Shown here: piece by piece, positions 47,084 to 60,134 of the stretch
Numbering within the stretch: the first letter of the stretch is position 1
Layout: each line of letters begins with the position of its first letter
Source of the DNA: Salminus brasiliensis
Lineage: Eukaryota; Chordata; Actinopteri; Characiformes; Bryconidae
Reading direction: 5' to 3'
DNA: 64,000 nucleotides
NCBI RefSeq assembly: GCF_030463535.1
Contig: NC_132878.1
Coordinates: 36,957,261-37,021,260 of the forward strand
The notes under the pieces: generated by a model
The model's input: the letters and a program-made list of their open reading frames with translations, nothing else
What the model was told of the DNA's origin: nothing
Database searches by the model: none
Position numbers and translations under genes: made by a program

Positions 47084-50000
47084 GCTGTACTCTCTCAGTA
47101 CAGCAGTTCAGTGTGATTACAGGACGTACTGGTGGTTCAGTTCTGCTGCCCTGCTCCTGTACTGACCTGCAGACCAAACCTCAGAGATTCAGCTGGACGA
47201 CTAATACAGGAGACGTGTTCAGTGCTGATCAGTACAGAGACCGACTTCAGCTCTTTAATGAAAACTCTCCTGCTAATCTCTCTCTGCTCATTTCTGACCT
47301 GAGAGAAAAAGATGAAGGACCCTACAGGTGTGAGACTGAGAAGGAAAGCACAGGCATCAGACTATATGTTAAAGGTGAAAAATTTAATTTATATTTTTCA
47401 GGATTGAAATTTGTACAAAACTTACAAACAAAATTCTAAAATACTGCATTTCTGATTTCAGTCTTTAATCTTTGACTCATTTCAGTCTTTTTTCTGATTT
47501 CAGGTCTTTAATCTTCATCTGATTTCAGTCTTTAATCTTCATCTCATTTCAGTCTTTTATCTGATTTCAGTCTCTTCAGCTTATTTCAGTCTTTTTCTAA
47601 TTTCAGTCTTTAATCTTCATCTCATTTCAGTCTTTTATCTTCGTCTGATTTCAGTCTTTTATCTTCATCTGATTTCAGTCTTTTATCGGATTACCTGAAA
47701 ACTTCAAAATGCTGCAGTTAGTAGAATCGAGGTCTGCAGCTGTTCTGATAAGTGGATTAATTGCGGGTCTGATTTTGGAGTCCAACAGAACAATAATTCT
47801 CAGAAGAATCTGATTAAAGGTCAGAGTGTTTGACCTTTCGCACTTGTTTGTGTTCGCACTTGTTTGTTTGTGTTGCACTTGTGTTTTGTATGCACTGTCT
47901 ATGTTGCACCATGGTCCTGGAGGAACGTTGTTTCGGTTCACTGTGTACTCTGTATGTAGTTGAAATGACAATAAAACCCACTTGACTTGACTTGACTTGA
48001 GGTTTGGACTTTAGACACAAAGTTGAAGAAACGGGGAGAGGTGTCTGACTACAGACGGGACTCTGGTCAGTCTTTTTAAGTAAACAGTGTCGTTTCCTGC
48101 TGTAGACTAAACAGAACTGCAATAAAACAGCAGCTTCTTCAGTAACTGAGCTTCTGGTTGATTCATTCACACGTATTTAGAGGACGGGTGAGACCAGTGT
48201 GAAAGTTCATGTAATCCCTCACTCTGCTCTTAAACTCCAGTCTTACTGGAGTAACTGCAGTTTCCTCGTGGTAGTTGAAGAAACACTGAACTGGTTCTGT
48301 TTGCAGAGGGCTTTGAAGGTTAAGCAGGAACACAGAAGAACTGAAAGCAGCTCCCGTTCATTAAAGTCTTCATTAGAAAGTCTTTCAGCAGTTCAGATTC
48401 AGCAGTAGTTTGAACAGGACAACTATTCATGTGTGCTGATCTTTCATGTGTTTTGGATTTAGTCATTTCTGGAAGAGTAATACATGTAAAAGACCTTTGA
48501 TGTTCATCCTTACAGTAATCTTTAGGGTCCAGTGTTTAAATATTAGATTGAATATTACAGTGAAATATTGAGACATGACTTATTTACCATTTGAATTCCA
48601 GGACTGAGACTTACTCGTGACTCACAGTTCAGTGACTCGTTCCCACCTCTGTTAAAGCAGTGAAGGTGAATAATCAGGTGAGTGCAGTGCTGATCTCTCC
48701 TAACTATAGCTTTCATTTCTGCAGGCTGTGATCTGATGAAGAGGGGAGGGACAGAGGACGTGACGAGGATCCCAGGAGAATCTGTAGTCCTGCCCTGCTC
48801 CTACACTGACCTTCACTACAGACCCAGCACTCTTACATGGAGCTTTAATTTATTAAGATCTGGAGGTCCTCGTGATGTACAAATATACCCTGTACAGACT
48901 GGAAAACACAGAGGCAGAGTCACACTGACCAATCAGAACCCAGGAAACCTCTCTCTACACCTATCAGACCTGACTGAAGAGGATGAGGGAGTCTACAGGT
49001 GTTCAGTGCAGGGGGGTTTTAAATATGTCAGACTTTATATTAAAGGTAAAACTGATTTTCCTGTAAAAACTTTGAGAATCATTATTAGAGACCAGTGTCC
49101 TGATTGATGATGATGAGGATGAATTGTAAGCAGTCTGGAACCGGTTGATAGTGTGTGTGTTTGTGTGTAAAAGACCTTTGATGTTCATCCTTACAGTAAT
49201 CTTTAGGGTCCAGTGTTTAAATATTAGATTGAATATTACACTGAAATATTGAGACATGACTTATTTACCATTTGAATTCCAGGACTGAGACTTACTCGTG
49301 ACTCACAGTTCAGTGACTCGTTCTCACCTCTGTTAAAGCAGTGAAGGTGAATAATCAGGTGAGTGCAGTGCTGATCTCTCCTAACTATAGCTTTCATTTC
49401 TGCAGCCTGTGATCTGATGAAGAGTGGAGAGATAGAGGAGGTGACGAGGATCTCAGGAGAATCTGTAGTCCTGCCCTGCTCCTGCACTGACCTTCACTCC
49501 AAACCCAGCACTGTTACATGGAGCTTTAATTTATTAAGATCTGGAGGTCCTCGTGATGTACAAATATACCCTGAACAGACTGGAAAACACAGAGGCATAG
49601 TCACACTGACCAATCAGAACACAGGAGACCTCTCTCTACACCTATCAGACCTGACTGAAGAGGATGAGGGAGACTACAGGTGTTCAGTGCAGGGGGATTA
49701 TAAAGATGTCAGACTTTATATTAAAGGTAAAACTGATTTTCCTGTAAAAACTGTGAGAATCATTATTAGAGACCCATGTCCTGATTGATGATGATGAAGA
49801 TGAAGTGTATGCAGGCTGGAACCAGGTGAAAGTGTGTGTGTGTGTTTCAGTGAGAGAAACTTTTACAAAACATCCACCAGCATCTGAACCAGGGCCGCTT
49901 CACTCAACCACAGCAGCTCAACCAGCAGGTGAACTAACTGTCCATTTGAATCAGCTCTGATAGACAGAGACATTTATTCAACTTAGTGATTTTCATTTAC

Positions 50001-50512
50001 TGTACAGTCCTTAATTCTACAGTGCTGGGGTGTGTGTGTGTAGTTGGGGGAGAGTGGGGGGTTAAAAATGTGAGCGGTGTTTTGTTTAATGATGATAACT
50101 TTTACACACCTCTGGAGAACAGACCCAGCAGAAGGTCCATCAGAAAAGCCTCCAACTACAGCCGTGACTGAAAGTGAGAGAATGATGTGAGTTCAGCGTC
50201 CTCATAGAGGCAGATTTACTAAAGCGTTTAACACACACTGAACATCCAATCAAAAGTACAACTAGTGTTGAGAGGTCTGCTCTGAAGCTGAAGAAGCTCC
50301 TTTCTAAATCAATCACCATCATTAATATTGACTACAGTTCTACATGTTGAATGTGTCCGAGATTACACACTCATCTACTGTTGCTGAGTGTGTGTGTCTG
50401 TGTGTGTTCTCTCTACAGGTGGTGTGTTGTACATTAGTCTTCAGAAAACACTCCTGAACCAACACACACCTTCTAATTCTGAAGAACATCATCTCTCCCT
50501 TTTTCTAGACTC

Positions 50513-50560
<48 letters not shown>

Positions 50561-50618
50561 TAAGAATAAAGATCAGTACGAGACTCATTTTACTGTCTTT
50601 ATTTCTCATTCACTATAA
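46934..50618 (+). CDS. Ig array unit 3: three Ig domains (D1, D2a, D2b)
   Basis: Exons: 46934-46982 (signal), 47084-47374 (D1, short type A), 48725-49045 (D2a), 49406-49726 (D2b), 49851-49928 and 50123-50173 (stalk), 50419-50618 (tail); 1311 nt, 436 residues. D2a and D2b are both 321 nt with phase-1 borders, so either or both can be included without a frame change. D2a differs from all other D2 copies by LPCSYT in place of LPCSCT, losing one of the extra cysteines. The tail continues in frame through the CA repeat to QNKNKDQYETHF..-stop, as in unit 2. A retroposon tail interrupts the D1-D2a intron. Confidence 0.78.
47450..47690 (+). repeat. 24-bp intronic minisatellite, unit 3
   Basis: This is a shorter array of the same ttcagtctttaatcttcatc-type unit. 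It follows D1 type A, as in unit 1. Confidence 0.88.
47827..48001 (+). mobile_element. Retroposon 3' tail inserted in unit 3
   Basis: About 175 bp absent from every other unit interrupt the shared sequence 'aaaggtcagag|gtttggact'. The insert has ggtcctggaggaacgttgtt, tgaaatgacaataaaacc and ends in (CTTGA)n, the form of a LINE- or SINE-type 3' tail common in fish. It must be younger than the unit duplication. Confidence 0.8.
48725..49406 (+). repeat. D2 duplication in unit 3, copy 1 (681-bp step)
   Basis: The segment carrying D2a repeats at a distance of 681 bp as D2b. The junction near 49150-49170 joins a GT-rich tract (gtgtgtgtgtttgtgtgt) to aaaagacctttgatgttcat, which normally lies upstream of D2. 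Confidence 0.88.
50565..50570 (+). other. Polyadenylation signal, Ig unit 3
   Basis: AATAAA immediately after the CA repeat. It precedes the in-frame stop at 50616-50618. Confidence 0.55.
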
Positions 50619-50922
50619 AGTCACTAGTGGATCTGATCTCCTTCAGACAGAACAGCAGTGTGCTCCTGTTTCTGGAAGTGTTTTGAGGGTGTAATCCATC
50701 TAAAAGATCATGAAGAAAATCAAAGCTACTTTAGAATAGCAGAGAAACTCTGATCTCAGTGTGATCTTCAGTCCGACCCCCTCTAAATCACACACCTCTC
50801 TATAATGTGAACACTTCAACACTAGGATTGACTCTGTGCACTTATTTCTTCTGAAGGGGTCATTGTGGATTGTGGGGTGGGGCTACTGAGCTGGATCTGT
50901 TGTATGTATTTCCACAAAAACA

Positions 50923-50935
50923 CCACCAGGGGGCA
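50923..50935 (+). promoter_or_regulatory. CTCF-like motif, spacer 3
   Basis: CCACCAGGGGGCA, identical to the other spacers and in the same orientation. Confidence 0.5.
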
Positions 50936-51850
50936 ACCCTGTGCTGTAACCCTGACTGCACTGCTCTTCTAACCATGTAGACCACCAAATGTGTGTGTGT
51001 GTCTTATCACATGTTTCGTACATACAGATAATTGTCAGTGTAGGGCTGGATCTCACAGTGTGGAGGATTCTACACTCACAGTTTAGGAAATATCTCTGAG
51101 TGCTCTGATCTTCTTATGATGTTTGAATAAAGGTAAAGCAGAGTCACTGTGTGGGAATTATAGACAGTGTTAATTATATACAGTTAACCCAACCCCTAAA
51201 TGATGTACTGCCCTGTGCTTAACATTTGGAGTGGTGTTCTTTTCATGAAACCCAGCCCCTTTTTTCCTCTTTGCTCAGTGTGTCCAAATAAGCTAAGCAG
51301 CATGTCTGCTGATTGTTGGGACGAGGTTTGAGGAGAGTGTGTGAAATCTGCATTACCTGCTCTTTCCTAATAATGACTGTAAACAGGCAAGAACCCTAAG
51401 AAACTAATTCCAGAACATGCTCATGGTGCGTCTGTCCATTTACTAATGACCCACTGTGAATCATAGAAGATGATTAGAAGCTTATGTGCAGGAATGTAGA
51501 GTCCTGTGTGTTCACTCTACAGTGTTTGCAGCATTCAATAACTAACACTTGACCACTTTCTGCTTCTGCTCTGGGTTTTGAGTAAACACCCAAACCCTGC
51601 TGTTCATTTCTCACACTGGTCTTCAACCACCATCTTCAGTGTCTGAGCTTATGCAGAGGTATGCAGAACTGGACATGAATGGTTTTAATATAGTGTAACT
51701 AGAGAAACAGATACCCATCTTTTACCTTCAGGACCCCTAAATCACCAAATCCATCAGATTGGTAGTGATGAAGAGTGAAGTGTTAAAGTCAACAACAGAG
51801 GGACTAAAGGAGAACTGACGCAGTTACAGTTGAGGTTTCCTGAAGACCAG

Positions 51851-51857
51851 TATAAAA
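51851..51857 (+). promoter_or_regulatory. TATA box, Ig unit 4
   Basis: TATAAAA in the conserved context, 91 bp upstream of the start codon. Confidence 0.8.
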
Positions 51858-51947
51858 GAGAGACACACAGGCTGTGTGGTAGAGTGTGTGTGTGTGTGTG
51901 TGTGTGTTTCTCTTTGAGGGACATTAGTGTGTGTAGAAGAATCAGTG

Positions 51948-54900
51948 ATGATGGAGTGTTTGTATCTTTTGCTGGTTGTGTTTCATTTCACTGCAGGTAA
52001 GAGCAGATCTTTCAAACCTTCATCCAGAGAAATGTGTGTTTTTCTAATTCACCATAAGACATGAAGTGTGTGTGTGTGTGTGTGTGTGTGCAGGTTGTAC
52101 TCTCTCAGTACAGCAGTTCAGTGAAATTAAAGGACGTACTGGTGGTTCAGTTCTGCTGCCCTGCTCCTGCACTGACCTGCAGACCAAACCTCAGAGATTC
52201 GTTTGGAAGACTAGGAGGCAGGGGGAACTAGGAGAATTGACTGAGCTGTTCAGTGCTGATCAGTACAGAGACAGATTTCAGCTCTTTAATAAAGACTCTC
52301 CTGCTAATCTCTCTCTGCTCATTTCTGACCTGAGAGAAGACGATGAAGGACCCTACAGGTGTGAGACTGAGAAGGAAAGCAGAGACTTCAGATTATATGT
52401 TAAAGGTGAAGAATTTAATTGACATAATTTTCAGGATTGAAAGTCATCTGAAGCACAAATCTGTACAAAACTAACAAACAACATACTAAAATTCTGCATT
52501 TATGATTTCAATCTTTTATCTAATTTCAGTCTTTTATCTTCATCTGATTTCAGTCTTTAATCTTTGTATCATTTCGGTCTTTAATCTTTATCTCATGTAA
52601 GTCTTTTATCTTCATCTGATTTCAGTCTTTAATCTCCATCTCATTTCAGTCTTTTATATTTATGTGATTTCAGTCTTTTTATCTTTATCTGATTTTAGTT
52701 TATCTCAGTCTCATTTCAGTCTTTAATTTTCGTCTCATTTCAGTCTTTAATTTTTGTCTCATTTCAGTATTTTATATTTATCTGATTTCAGTCTCTTATC
52801 TTCATCTGATTTCAGTCTTTAATCTCCGTCTCATTTCAGTATTTTATATTTATCTGATTTCAGTCTCTTATCTTCATCTGATTTCAGTCTTTAATCTTCA
52901 TCTATTTTTTTAGTCTTTTATCTTTATTTGATTTCAGTCTTTAATCTTTGTCTCATTTCTGTCTTTTATCTGATTACCTGAAAACTTCAAAATGCTGCAG
53001 TTAGTAGAATCGAAATCTGCAGCTGTTCTGATAAGTGGATCAATTGCAGGTCTGATTTTGGAGTCCAACAGAACAATAATTCTCAGGAGAAGAATCTGAT
53101 TAAAGGTCAGAGGTTTGGACTCAAGACACAAAGTTGAAGAAACGGGGAGAGGTGTCTGACTGCAGACGGGACTCTGGTCAGTCTTTTTAAGAAAACGGTG
53201 TCGTTTCCTGCTGTAGACTAAACAGAACCGCAGTAAAAGAGTATCTGACATCAGACAGCAGCTTCTTCAGTAACTGAGCTTCTGGTTGATTCATTCACAC
53301 GTATTCAGAGGACGAGTGAGACCAGTGTGAAAGTTCATGTAATCCCTCACTCTGCTCTTAAACTCCAGTCTTACTGGAGTAACTGCAGTTTCCTCGTGGT
53401 AGTTGAAGAAACACTGAACTGGTTCTGTTTGCAGAGGGCTTTGAAGGTTAAGCAGGAGCACAGAAGAACTGAAAGAAGCTCCCGTTCATTAAAGTCTTCA
53501 TTAGAAAGTCTTTCAGCGGTTCAGATTCAGCAGTAGTTTGAACAGGACAACTATTCATGTGTGCTGATCTTTCATGTGTTTTGGATTTAGTCATTTCTGG
53601 AAGAGTAATACATGTAAAAGACCTCTGATATTCATCCTTACAGTAATCTTTAGGGTCCAGTGTTTAAATATTAGATTGAATATTACAATGAAATATTGAG
53701 ACATGGCTTATTTACCATTTGAATTCCAGGACTGAGACTTACTCGTGACTCGCAGTTCAGTGACTCGTTCTCACCTCTGTTAAAGCAGTGAAGGTGAATA
53801 ATCAGGTGAGTGCAGTGCTGATCTCTCCTAACTATAGCTTTCATTTCTGCAGCCTGTGATCTGATGAAGAGTAGAGGGACAGAGAACGTGACGAGGATCC
53901 CAGGAGAATCTGTAGTCCTGCCCTGCTCCTGCACTGACCTTCACTCCAAACCCAGCACTGTTACATGGAGCTTTAATTTTTTAAGATCTGGAGGTCCTTG
54001 TGATGTACAAATATACCCTGAACAGACTGGAAAACACAGAGGCAGAGTCACACTGACCAATCAGAACCCAGGAAACCTCTCTCTACACCTATCAGACCTG
54101 ACTGAAGAGGATGAGGGAGTCTACAGGTGTTCAGTGCAGGGGGGTTTTAAATATGTCAGACTTTATATTAAAGGTAAAACTGATTTTCCTGTAAAAACTT
54201 TGAGAATCATTATTAGAGACCAGTGTCCTGATTGATGATGATGAGGATGAATTGTAAGCAGTCTGGAACCGGTTGATAGTGTGTGTGTTTGTGTGTAAAA
54301 GACCTCTGATGTTCATCCTTACAGTAATCTTTAGGGTCCAGTGTTTAAATATTAGATTGAATATTACACTGAAATATTGAGACATGACTTATTTACCATT
54401 TGAATTCCAGGACTGAGACTTACTCGTGACTCACAGTTCAGTGACTCGTTCTCACCTCTGTTAAAGCAGTGAAGGTGAATAATCAGGTGAGTGCAGTGCT
54501 GATCTCTCCTAACTATAGCTTTCATTTCTGCAGCCTGTGATCTGATGAAGAGTGGAGAGATAGAGGAGGTGACGAGGATCTCAGGAGAATCTGTAGTCCT
54601 GCCCTGCTCCTGCACTGACCTTCACTCCAAACCCAGCACTGTTACATGGAGCTTTAATTTATTAAGATCTGGAGGTCCTCGTGATGTACAAATATACCCT
54701 GAACAGACTGGAAAACACAGAGGCAGAGTCACACTGACCAATCAGAACACAGGAGACCTCTCTCTACACCTATCAGACCTGACTGAAGAGGATCAGGGAG
54801 TCTACAGGTGTTCAGTGCAGGGGGATTATAAAGATGTCAGACTTTTTATTAAAGGTAAAACTGATTTTCCTGTAAAAACTGTGAGAATCATTATTAGAGA

Positions 54901-55631
54901 CCAGTGTCCTGATTGATGATGATGAAGATGAAGTGTATGCAGGCTGGAACCAGGTGAAAGTGTGTGTGTGTGTTTCAGTGAGAGAAACTTTTACAAAACA
55001 TCCACCAGCATCTGAACCAGGGCCGCTTCACTCAACCACAGCAGCTCAACCAGCAGGTGAACTAACTGTCCATTTGAATCAGCTCTGATAGAGAGAGACA
55101 TTTATTCAACTTAGTGATTTTCATTTACTGTACAGTCCTTAATTCTACAGTGCTGGGGTGTGTGTGTGTAGTTGGGGGAGAGTGGGGGGTTAAAAATGTG
55201 AGCGGTGTTTTGTTTAATGATGATAACTTTTACACACCTCTGGAGAACAGACCCAGCAGAAGGTCCATCAGAAAAGCCTCCAACTACAGCCGTGAATGAA
55301 AGTGAGAGAATGATGTGAGTTCAGCGTCCTCATAGAGGCAGATTTACTAAAGCGTTTAACACACACTGAACATCCCATCAAAAGTACAACTAGTGTTGAG
55401 AGGTCTGCTCTGAAGCTGAAGAAGCTCCTTTCTAAATCAATCACCATCATTAATATTGACTACAGTTCTACATGTTGAATGTGTCCGAGATTACACACTC
55501 ATCTACTGTTGCTGAGTGTGTGTGTCTGTGTGTGTTCTCTCTACAGGTGGTGTGTTGTACATTAGTCTTCAGGAAACATTCCTGAACCAACACACACTTT
55601 CTAATTCTGAAGAACATCTTTTTCTAGACTC

Positions 55632-55701
<70 letters not shown>

Positions 55702-55704
55702 TAA
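51948..55704 (+). CDS. Ig array unit 4: three Ig domains (D1, D2a, D2b)
   Basis: Exons: 51948-51996 (signal), 52094-52405 (D1, long type B), 53853-54173 (D2a), 54534-54854 (D2b), 54979-55056 and 55251-55301 (stalk), 55547-55704 (tail); 1290 nt, 429 residues. D1 has KTRRQGELGELTELF and REDDEGPYRC. D2a is lettered SRGTENVTRIPG and D2b SGEIEEVTRISG. The D2a-D2b step is again 681 bp with the same junction as unit 3. The tail frame through the CA repeat ends THTE-stop, just before AATAAA (55706-55711), so this unit has a conventional 3' end. One stalk codon differs from the other units (Asn for Thr). Confidence 0.8.
52505..52970 (+). repeat. 24-bp intronic minisatellite, unit 4
   Basis: Nearly the same array as in units 2, 5 and 6. 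Confidence 0.9.
53853..54534 (+). repeat. D2 duplication in unit 4, copy 1 (681-bp step)
   Basis: Same length and junction as in unit 3, so the two duplications are not independent events. Confidence 0.88.
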
Positions 55705-55705
55705 G

Positions 55706-55711
55706 AATAAA
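55706..55711 (+). other. Polyadenylation signal, Ig unit 4
   Basis: AATAAA directly after the predicted stop codon. Confidence 0.65.
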
Positions 55712-56063
55712 GATCAGTACGAGACTCATTTTACTGTCTTTATTTCTCATTCACTATAAAGTCACTAGTGGATCTGATCTCCTTCAGACAGAACAGCAGT
55801 GTGCTCCTGTTTCTGGAAGTGTTTTGAGGGTGTAATCCATCTAAAAGATCATGAAGAAAATCAAAGCTACTTTAGAATAGCAGAGAAACTCTGATCTCAC
55901 TGTGATCTTCAGTCCGACCCCCTCTAAATCACACACCTCTCTATAATGTGAACACTTTAACACTAGGATTGACTCTGTGCACTTATTTCTTCTGAAGGGG
56001 TCATTGTGGATTGTGGGGTGGGGCTACTGAGCTGGATCTGTTGTATGTATTTCCACAAAAACA

Positions 56064-56076
56064 CCACCAGGGGGCA
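56064..56076 (+). promoter_or_regulatory. CTCF-like motif, spacer 4
   Basis: CCACCAGGGGGCA, identical to the other spacers and in the same orientation. Confidence 0.5.
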
Positions 56077-56991
56077 ACCCTGTGCTATAACCCTGACTGC
56101 ACTGCTCTTCTAACCATGTAGACCACCAACTGTGTGTGTGTGTCTTATCACATGTTTCCTACATACAGATAAATGTCAGTGTAGGGCTGGATCTCACAGT
56201 GTGGAGGATTCTACACTCACAGTTTAGGAAATATATCTGACTGCTCTGATCTTCTTATGATGTTTGAATAAAGGTAAAGCAGAGTCACTGTGTGGGAATT
56301 ATAGACAGTGTTAATTATATACAGTTAACCCAACCCCTAAATGATGTACTGCCCTGTGCTTAACATTTGGAGTGGTGTTCTTTTCATGAAACCCAGCCCC
56401 TTTTTTCCTCTTTGCTCAGTGTGTCCAAATAAGCTAAGCAGCATGTCTGCTGATTGTTGGGACGAGGTTTGAGGAGAGTGTGTGAAATCTGCATTACCTG
56501 CTCTTTCCTAATAATGACTGTAAACAGGCAAGAACCCTAAGAAGCTAATTCCAGAACATGCTCATGGTGCGTCTGTCCATTTACTAATGGCCCACTGTGA
56601 ATCATAGAAGATGATTAGAAGCTTATGTGCAGGAATGTAGAGTCCTGTGTGTTCACTCTACAGTGTTTGCAGCATTCAATAACTAACACTTGACCACTTC
56701 CTGCTTCTGCTCTGGGTTCTGAGTAAACACCCAAACCCTGCTGTTCGTTTCTCACACTGGTCTTCAACCACCATCTTCAGTGTCTGAGCTTATGCAGAGG
56801 TATGCAGAACTGGACATGAATGGTTTTAATATAGTGTAACTAGAGAAACAGATACCCATCTTTTACCTTCAGGACCCCTAAATCACCAAATCCATCAGAT
56901 TGGTAGTGATGAAGAGTGAAGTGTTAAAGTCAACAACAGAGGGACTAAAGGAGAACTGACGCAGTTACAGTTGAGGTTTCCTGAAGACCAG

Positions 56992-56998
56992 TATAAAA
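56992..56998 (+). promoter_or_regulatory. TATA box, Ig unit 5
   Basis: TATAAAA in the conserved context, 85 bp upstream of the start codon. Confidence 0.8.
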
Positions 56999-57082
56999 GA
57001 GAGACACACAGGCTGTGTGGTAGAGTGTGTGTGTGTGTGTGTTTCTCTTTGAGGGACATTAGTGTGTGTAGAAGAATCAGTG

Positions 57083-57198
57083 ATGATGGAGTGTTTGTAT
57101 CTTTTGCTGGTTGTGTTTCACTTCACTGCAGGTAAGAGCAGATCTTTCAAACCTTCATCCAGAGAAATGTGTGTTTTTCTAATTCACAATAAGACAAG

Positions 57199-57236
<38 letters not shown>

Positions 57237-59385
57237 GTTGTACTCTCTCAGGACAGCAGTTCAGTGAAATTAAAGGACGTACTGGTGGTTCAGTTCTGCT
57301 GCCCTGCTCCTGCACTGACCTGCAGACCAAACCTCAGAGATTCGTTTGGAAGACTGTGAGGCAGGGGGAACTAGGAGAATTGACTGAGCTGTTCAGTGCT
57401 GATCAGTACAGAGACAGATTTCAGCTCTTTGATAAAGACTCTCCTGCTAATCTCTCTCTGCTCATTTCTGACCTGAGAGAAGAAGATGAAGGACCCTACA
57501 GGTGTGAGACTGAGAAGGAAAGCAGAGACTTCAGATTATATGTTAAAGGTGAAAAATTTAATTGACATAATTTTCAGGATTGAAAGTCATCTGAAGCACA
57601 AATCTGTACAAAACTAACATACAACATACTAAAATTCTGCATTTATGATTTCAATCTTTTATCTAATTTCAGTCTTTTATCTTGATCTGATTTCAGTCTT
57701 TAATCTTTGTATCATTTCGGTCTTTAATCTTTATCTCATGTAAGTCTTTTATCTTCATCTGATTTCAGTCTTTAATCTCCATCTCATTTCAGTCTTTTAT
57801 ATTTATGTGATTTCAGTCTTTTTATCTTTATCTGATTTTAGTTTATCTCAGTCTCATTTCAGTCTTTAATTTTCGTCTCATTTCAGTCTTTAATTTTTGT
57901 CTCATTTCAGTATTTTATATTTATCTGATTTCAGTCTCTTATCTTCATCTGATTTCAGTCTTTAATCTCCGTCTCATTTCAGTATTTTATATTTATCTGA
58001 TTTCAGTCTCTTATCTTCATCTGATTTCAGTCTTTAATCTTCATCTATTTTTTTGTAGTCTTCTATCTTTATTTGATTTCAGTCTTTAATCTTTGTCTCA
58101 TTTCTGTCTTTTATCTGATTACCTGAAAACTTCAAAATGCTGCAGTTAGTAGAATCGAAATCTGCAGCTGTTCTGATAAGTGGATCAATTGCAGGTCTGA
58201 TTTTGGAGTCCAACAGAACAATAATTCTCAGGAGAAGAATCTGATTAAAGGTCAGAGGTTTGGACTCAAGACACAAAGTTGAAGAAACGGGGAGAGGTGT
58301 CTGACTGCAGACGGGACTCTGGTCAGTCTTTTTAAGAAAACGGTGTCGTTTCCTGCTGTAGACAAAACAGAACCGCAGTAAAAGAGTATCTGACATCAGA
58401 CAGCAGCTTCTTCAGTAACTGAGCTTCTGGTTGATTCATTCACACGTATTTAGAGGACGAGTGAGACCAGTCTCCAGTCTTACTGGAGTAACTGCAGTTT
58501 CCTCGTGGTAGTTGAAGAAACACTGAACTGGCTCTGTTTGCAGAGGGCTTTGAAGGTTAAGCAGGAGCACAGAAGGACTGAAAGAAGCTCCCGTTCATTA
58601 AAGTCTTCATTAGAAAGTCTTTCAGCAGTTCAGATTCAGCAGTAGTTTGAACAGGACAACTATTCATGTGTGCTGATCTTTCATGTGTTTTGGATTTAGT
58701 CATTTCTGGAAGAGTAATACATGTAAAAGACCTCTGATATTCATCCTTACAGTAATCTTTAGGGTCCAGTGTTTAAATATTAGATTGAATATTACACTGA
58801 AATATTGAGACATGACTTATTTACCATTTGAATTCCAGGACTGAGACTTACTCGTGACTCACAGTTCAGTGACTCGTTCCCACCTCTGTTAAAGCAGTGA
58901 AGGTGAATAATCAGGTGAGTGCAGTGCTGATCTCTCCTAACTATAGCTTTCATTTCTGCAGCCTGTGATCTGATGAAGAGTGGAGAGATAGAGGAGGTGA
59001 CGAGGATCTCAGGAGAATCTGTAGTCCTGCCCTGCTCCTGCACTGACCTTCACTACAAACCCAGCACTCTTACATGGAGCTTTATTTCATTAAGATCTGG
59101 AGGTCCTCCTTATGTACAAATATATCCTGTACAGACTGGAAAACACAGAGGCAGAGTCACACTGACCAATCAGAACACAGGAAACCTCTCTCTACACCTA
59201 TCAGACCTGACTGAAGAGGATCAGGGAGTCTACAGGTGTTCAGTGCAGGGGGATTATAAAGATGTCAGACTTTTTATTAAAGGTAAAACTGATTTTCCTG
59301 TAAAAACTGTGAGAATCATTATTAGAGACCAGTGTCCTGATTGATGAGGATGAGAATGAAGTGTATGCAGGCTGGAACCAGTTGA

Positions 59386-59427
<42 letters not shown>

Positions 59428-60076
59428 CAGTGAGAGAAACTTTTACAAAACATCCACCAGCATCTGAACCAGGGCCGCTTCACTCAACCACAGCAGCTCA
59501 ACCAGCAGGTGAACTAACTGTCCATTTGAATCAGCTCTGATAGAGAGATACATTTATTCAACTTAGTGATTTTTATTTACTGTACAGTCCTTAATTCTAC
59601 AGTGCTGTGTGTGTAGTTGGGGGAGGGTGGGGGTTAAAAATGTGAGCTGTGTTTTGTTTAATGATGATAACTTTTACACACCTCTGGAGAACAGACCCAG
59701 CAGAAGGTCCATCAGAAGAGCCTCCAACTACAGCCGTGACTGAAAGTGAGAGAATGATGTGAGTTCAGCGTCCTCATAGAGGCAGATTTACTAAAGCGTT
59801 TAACACACACTGAACATCCCATCAAAAGTACAACTAGTGTTGAGAGGTCTGCTCTGAAGCTGAAGAAACTCCTTTCTAAATCAATCACCATCATTAATAT
59901 TGACTACAGTTCTACATGTTGAATGTGTCAGAGATTACACACTCATCTACTGTGTGTGTGTCTGTGTGTGTTCTCTCTACAGGTGGTGTGTTGTACATTA
60001 GTCTTCAGAAAACACTCCTGAACCAACACACACCTTCTAATTCTGAAGAACATCATCTCTCCCTTTTTCTAGACTC

Positions 60077-60134
<58 letters not shown>

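Noticed and set aside
49003-49257. Minus-strand frames at the D2 duplication junctions
   Set aside because: They are antisense to the D2 exon and intron; present only because the segment is duplicated.
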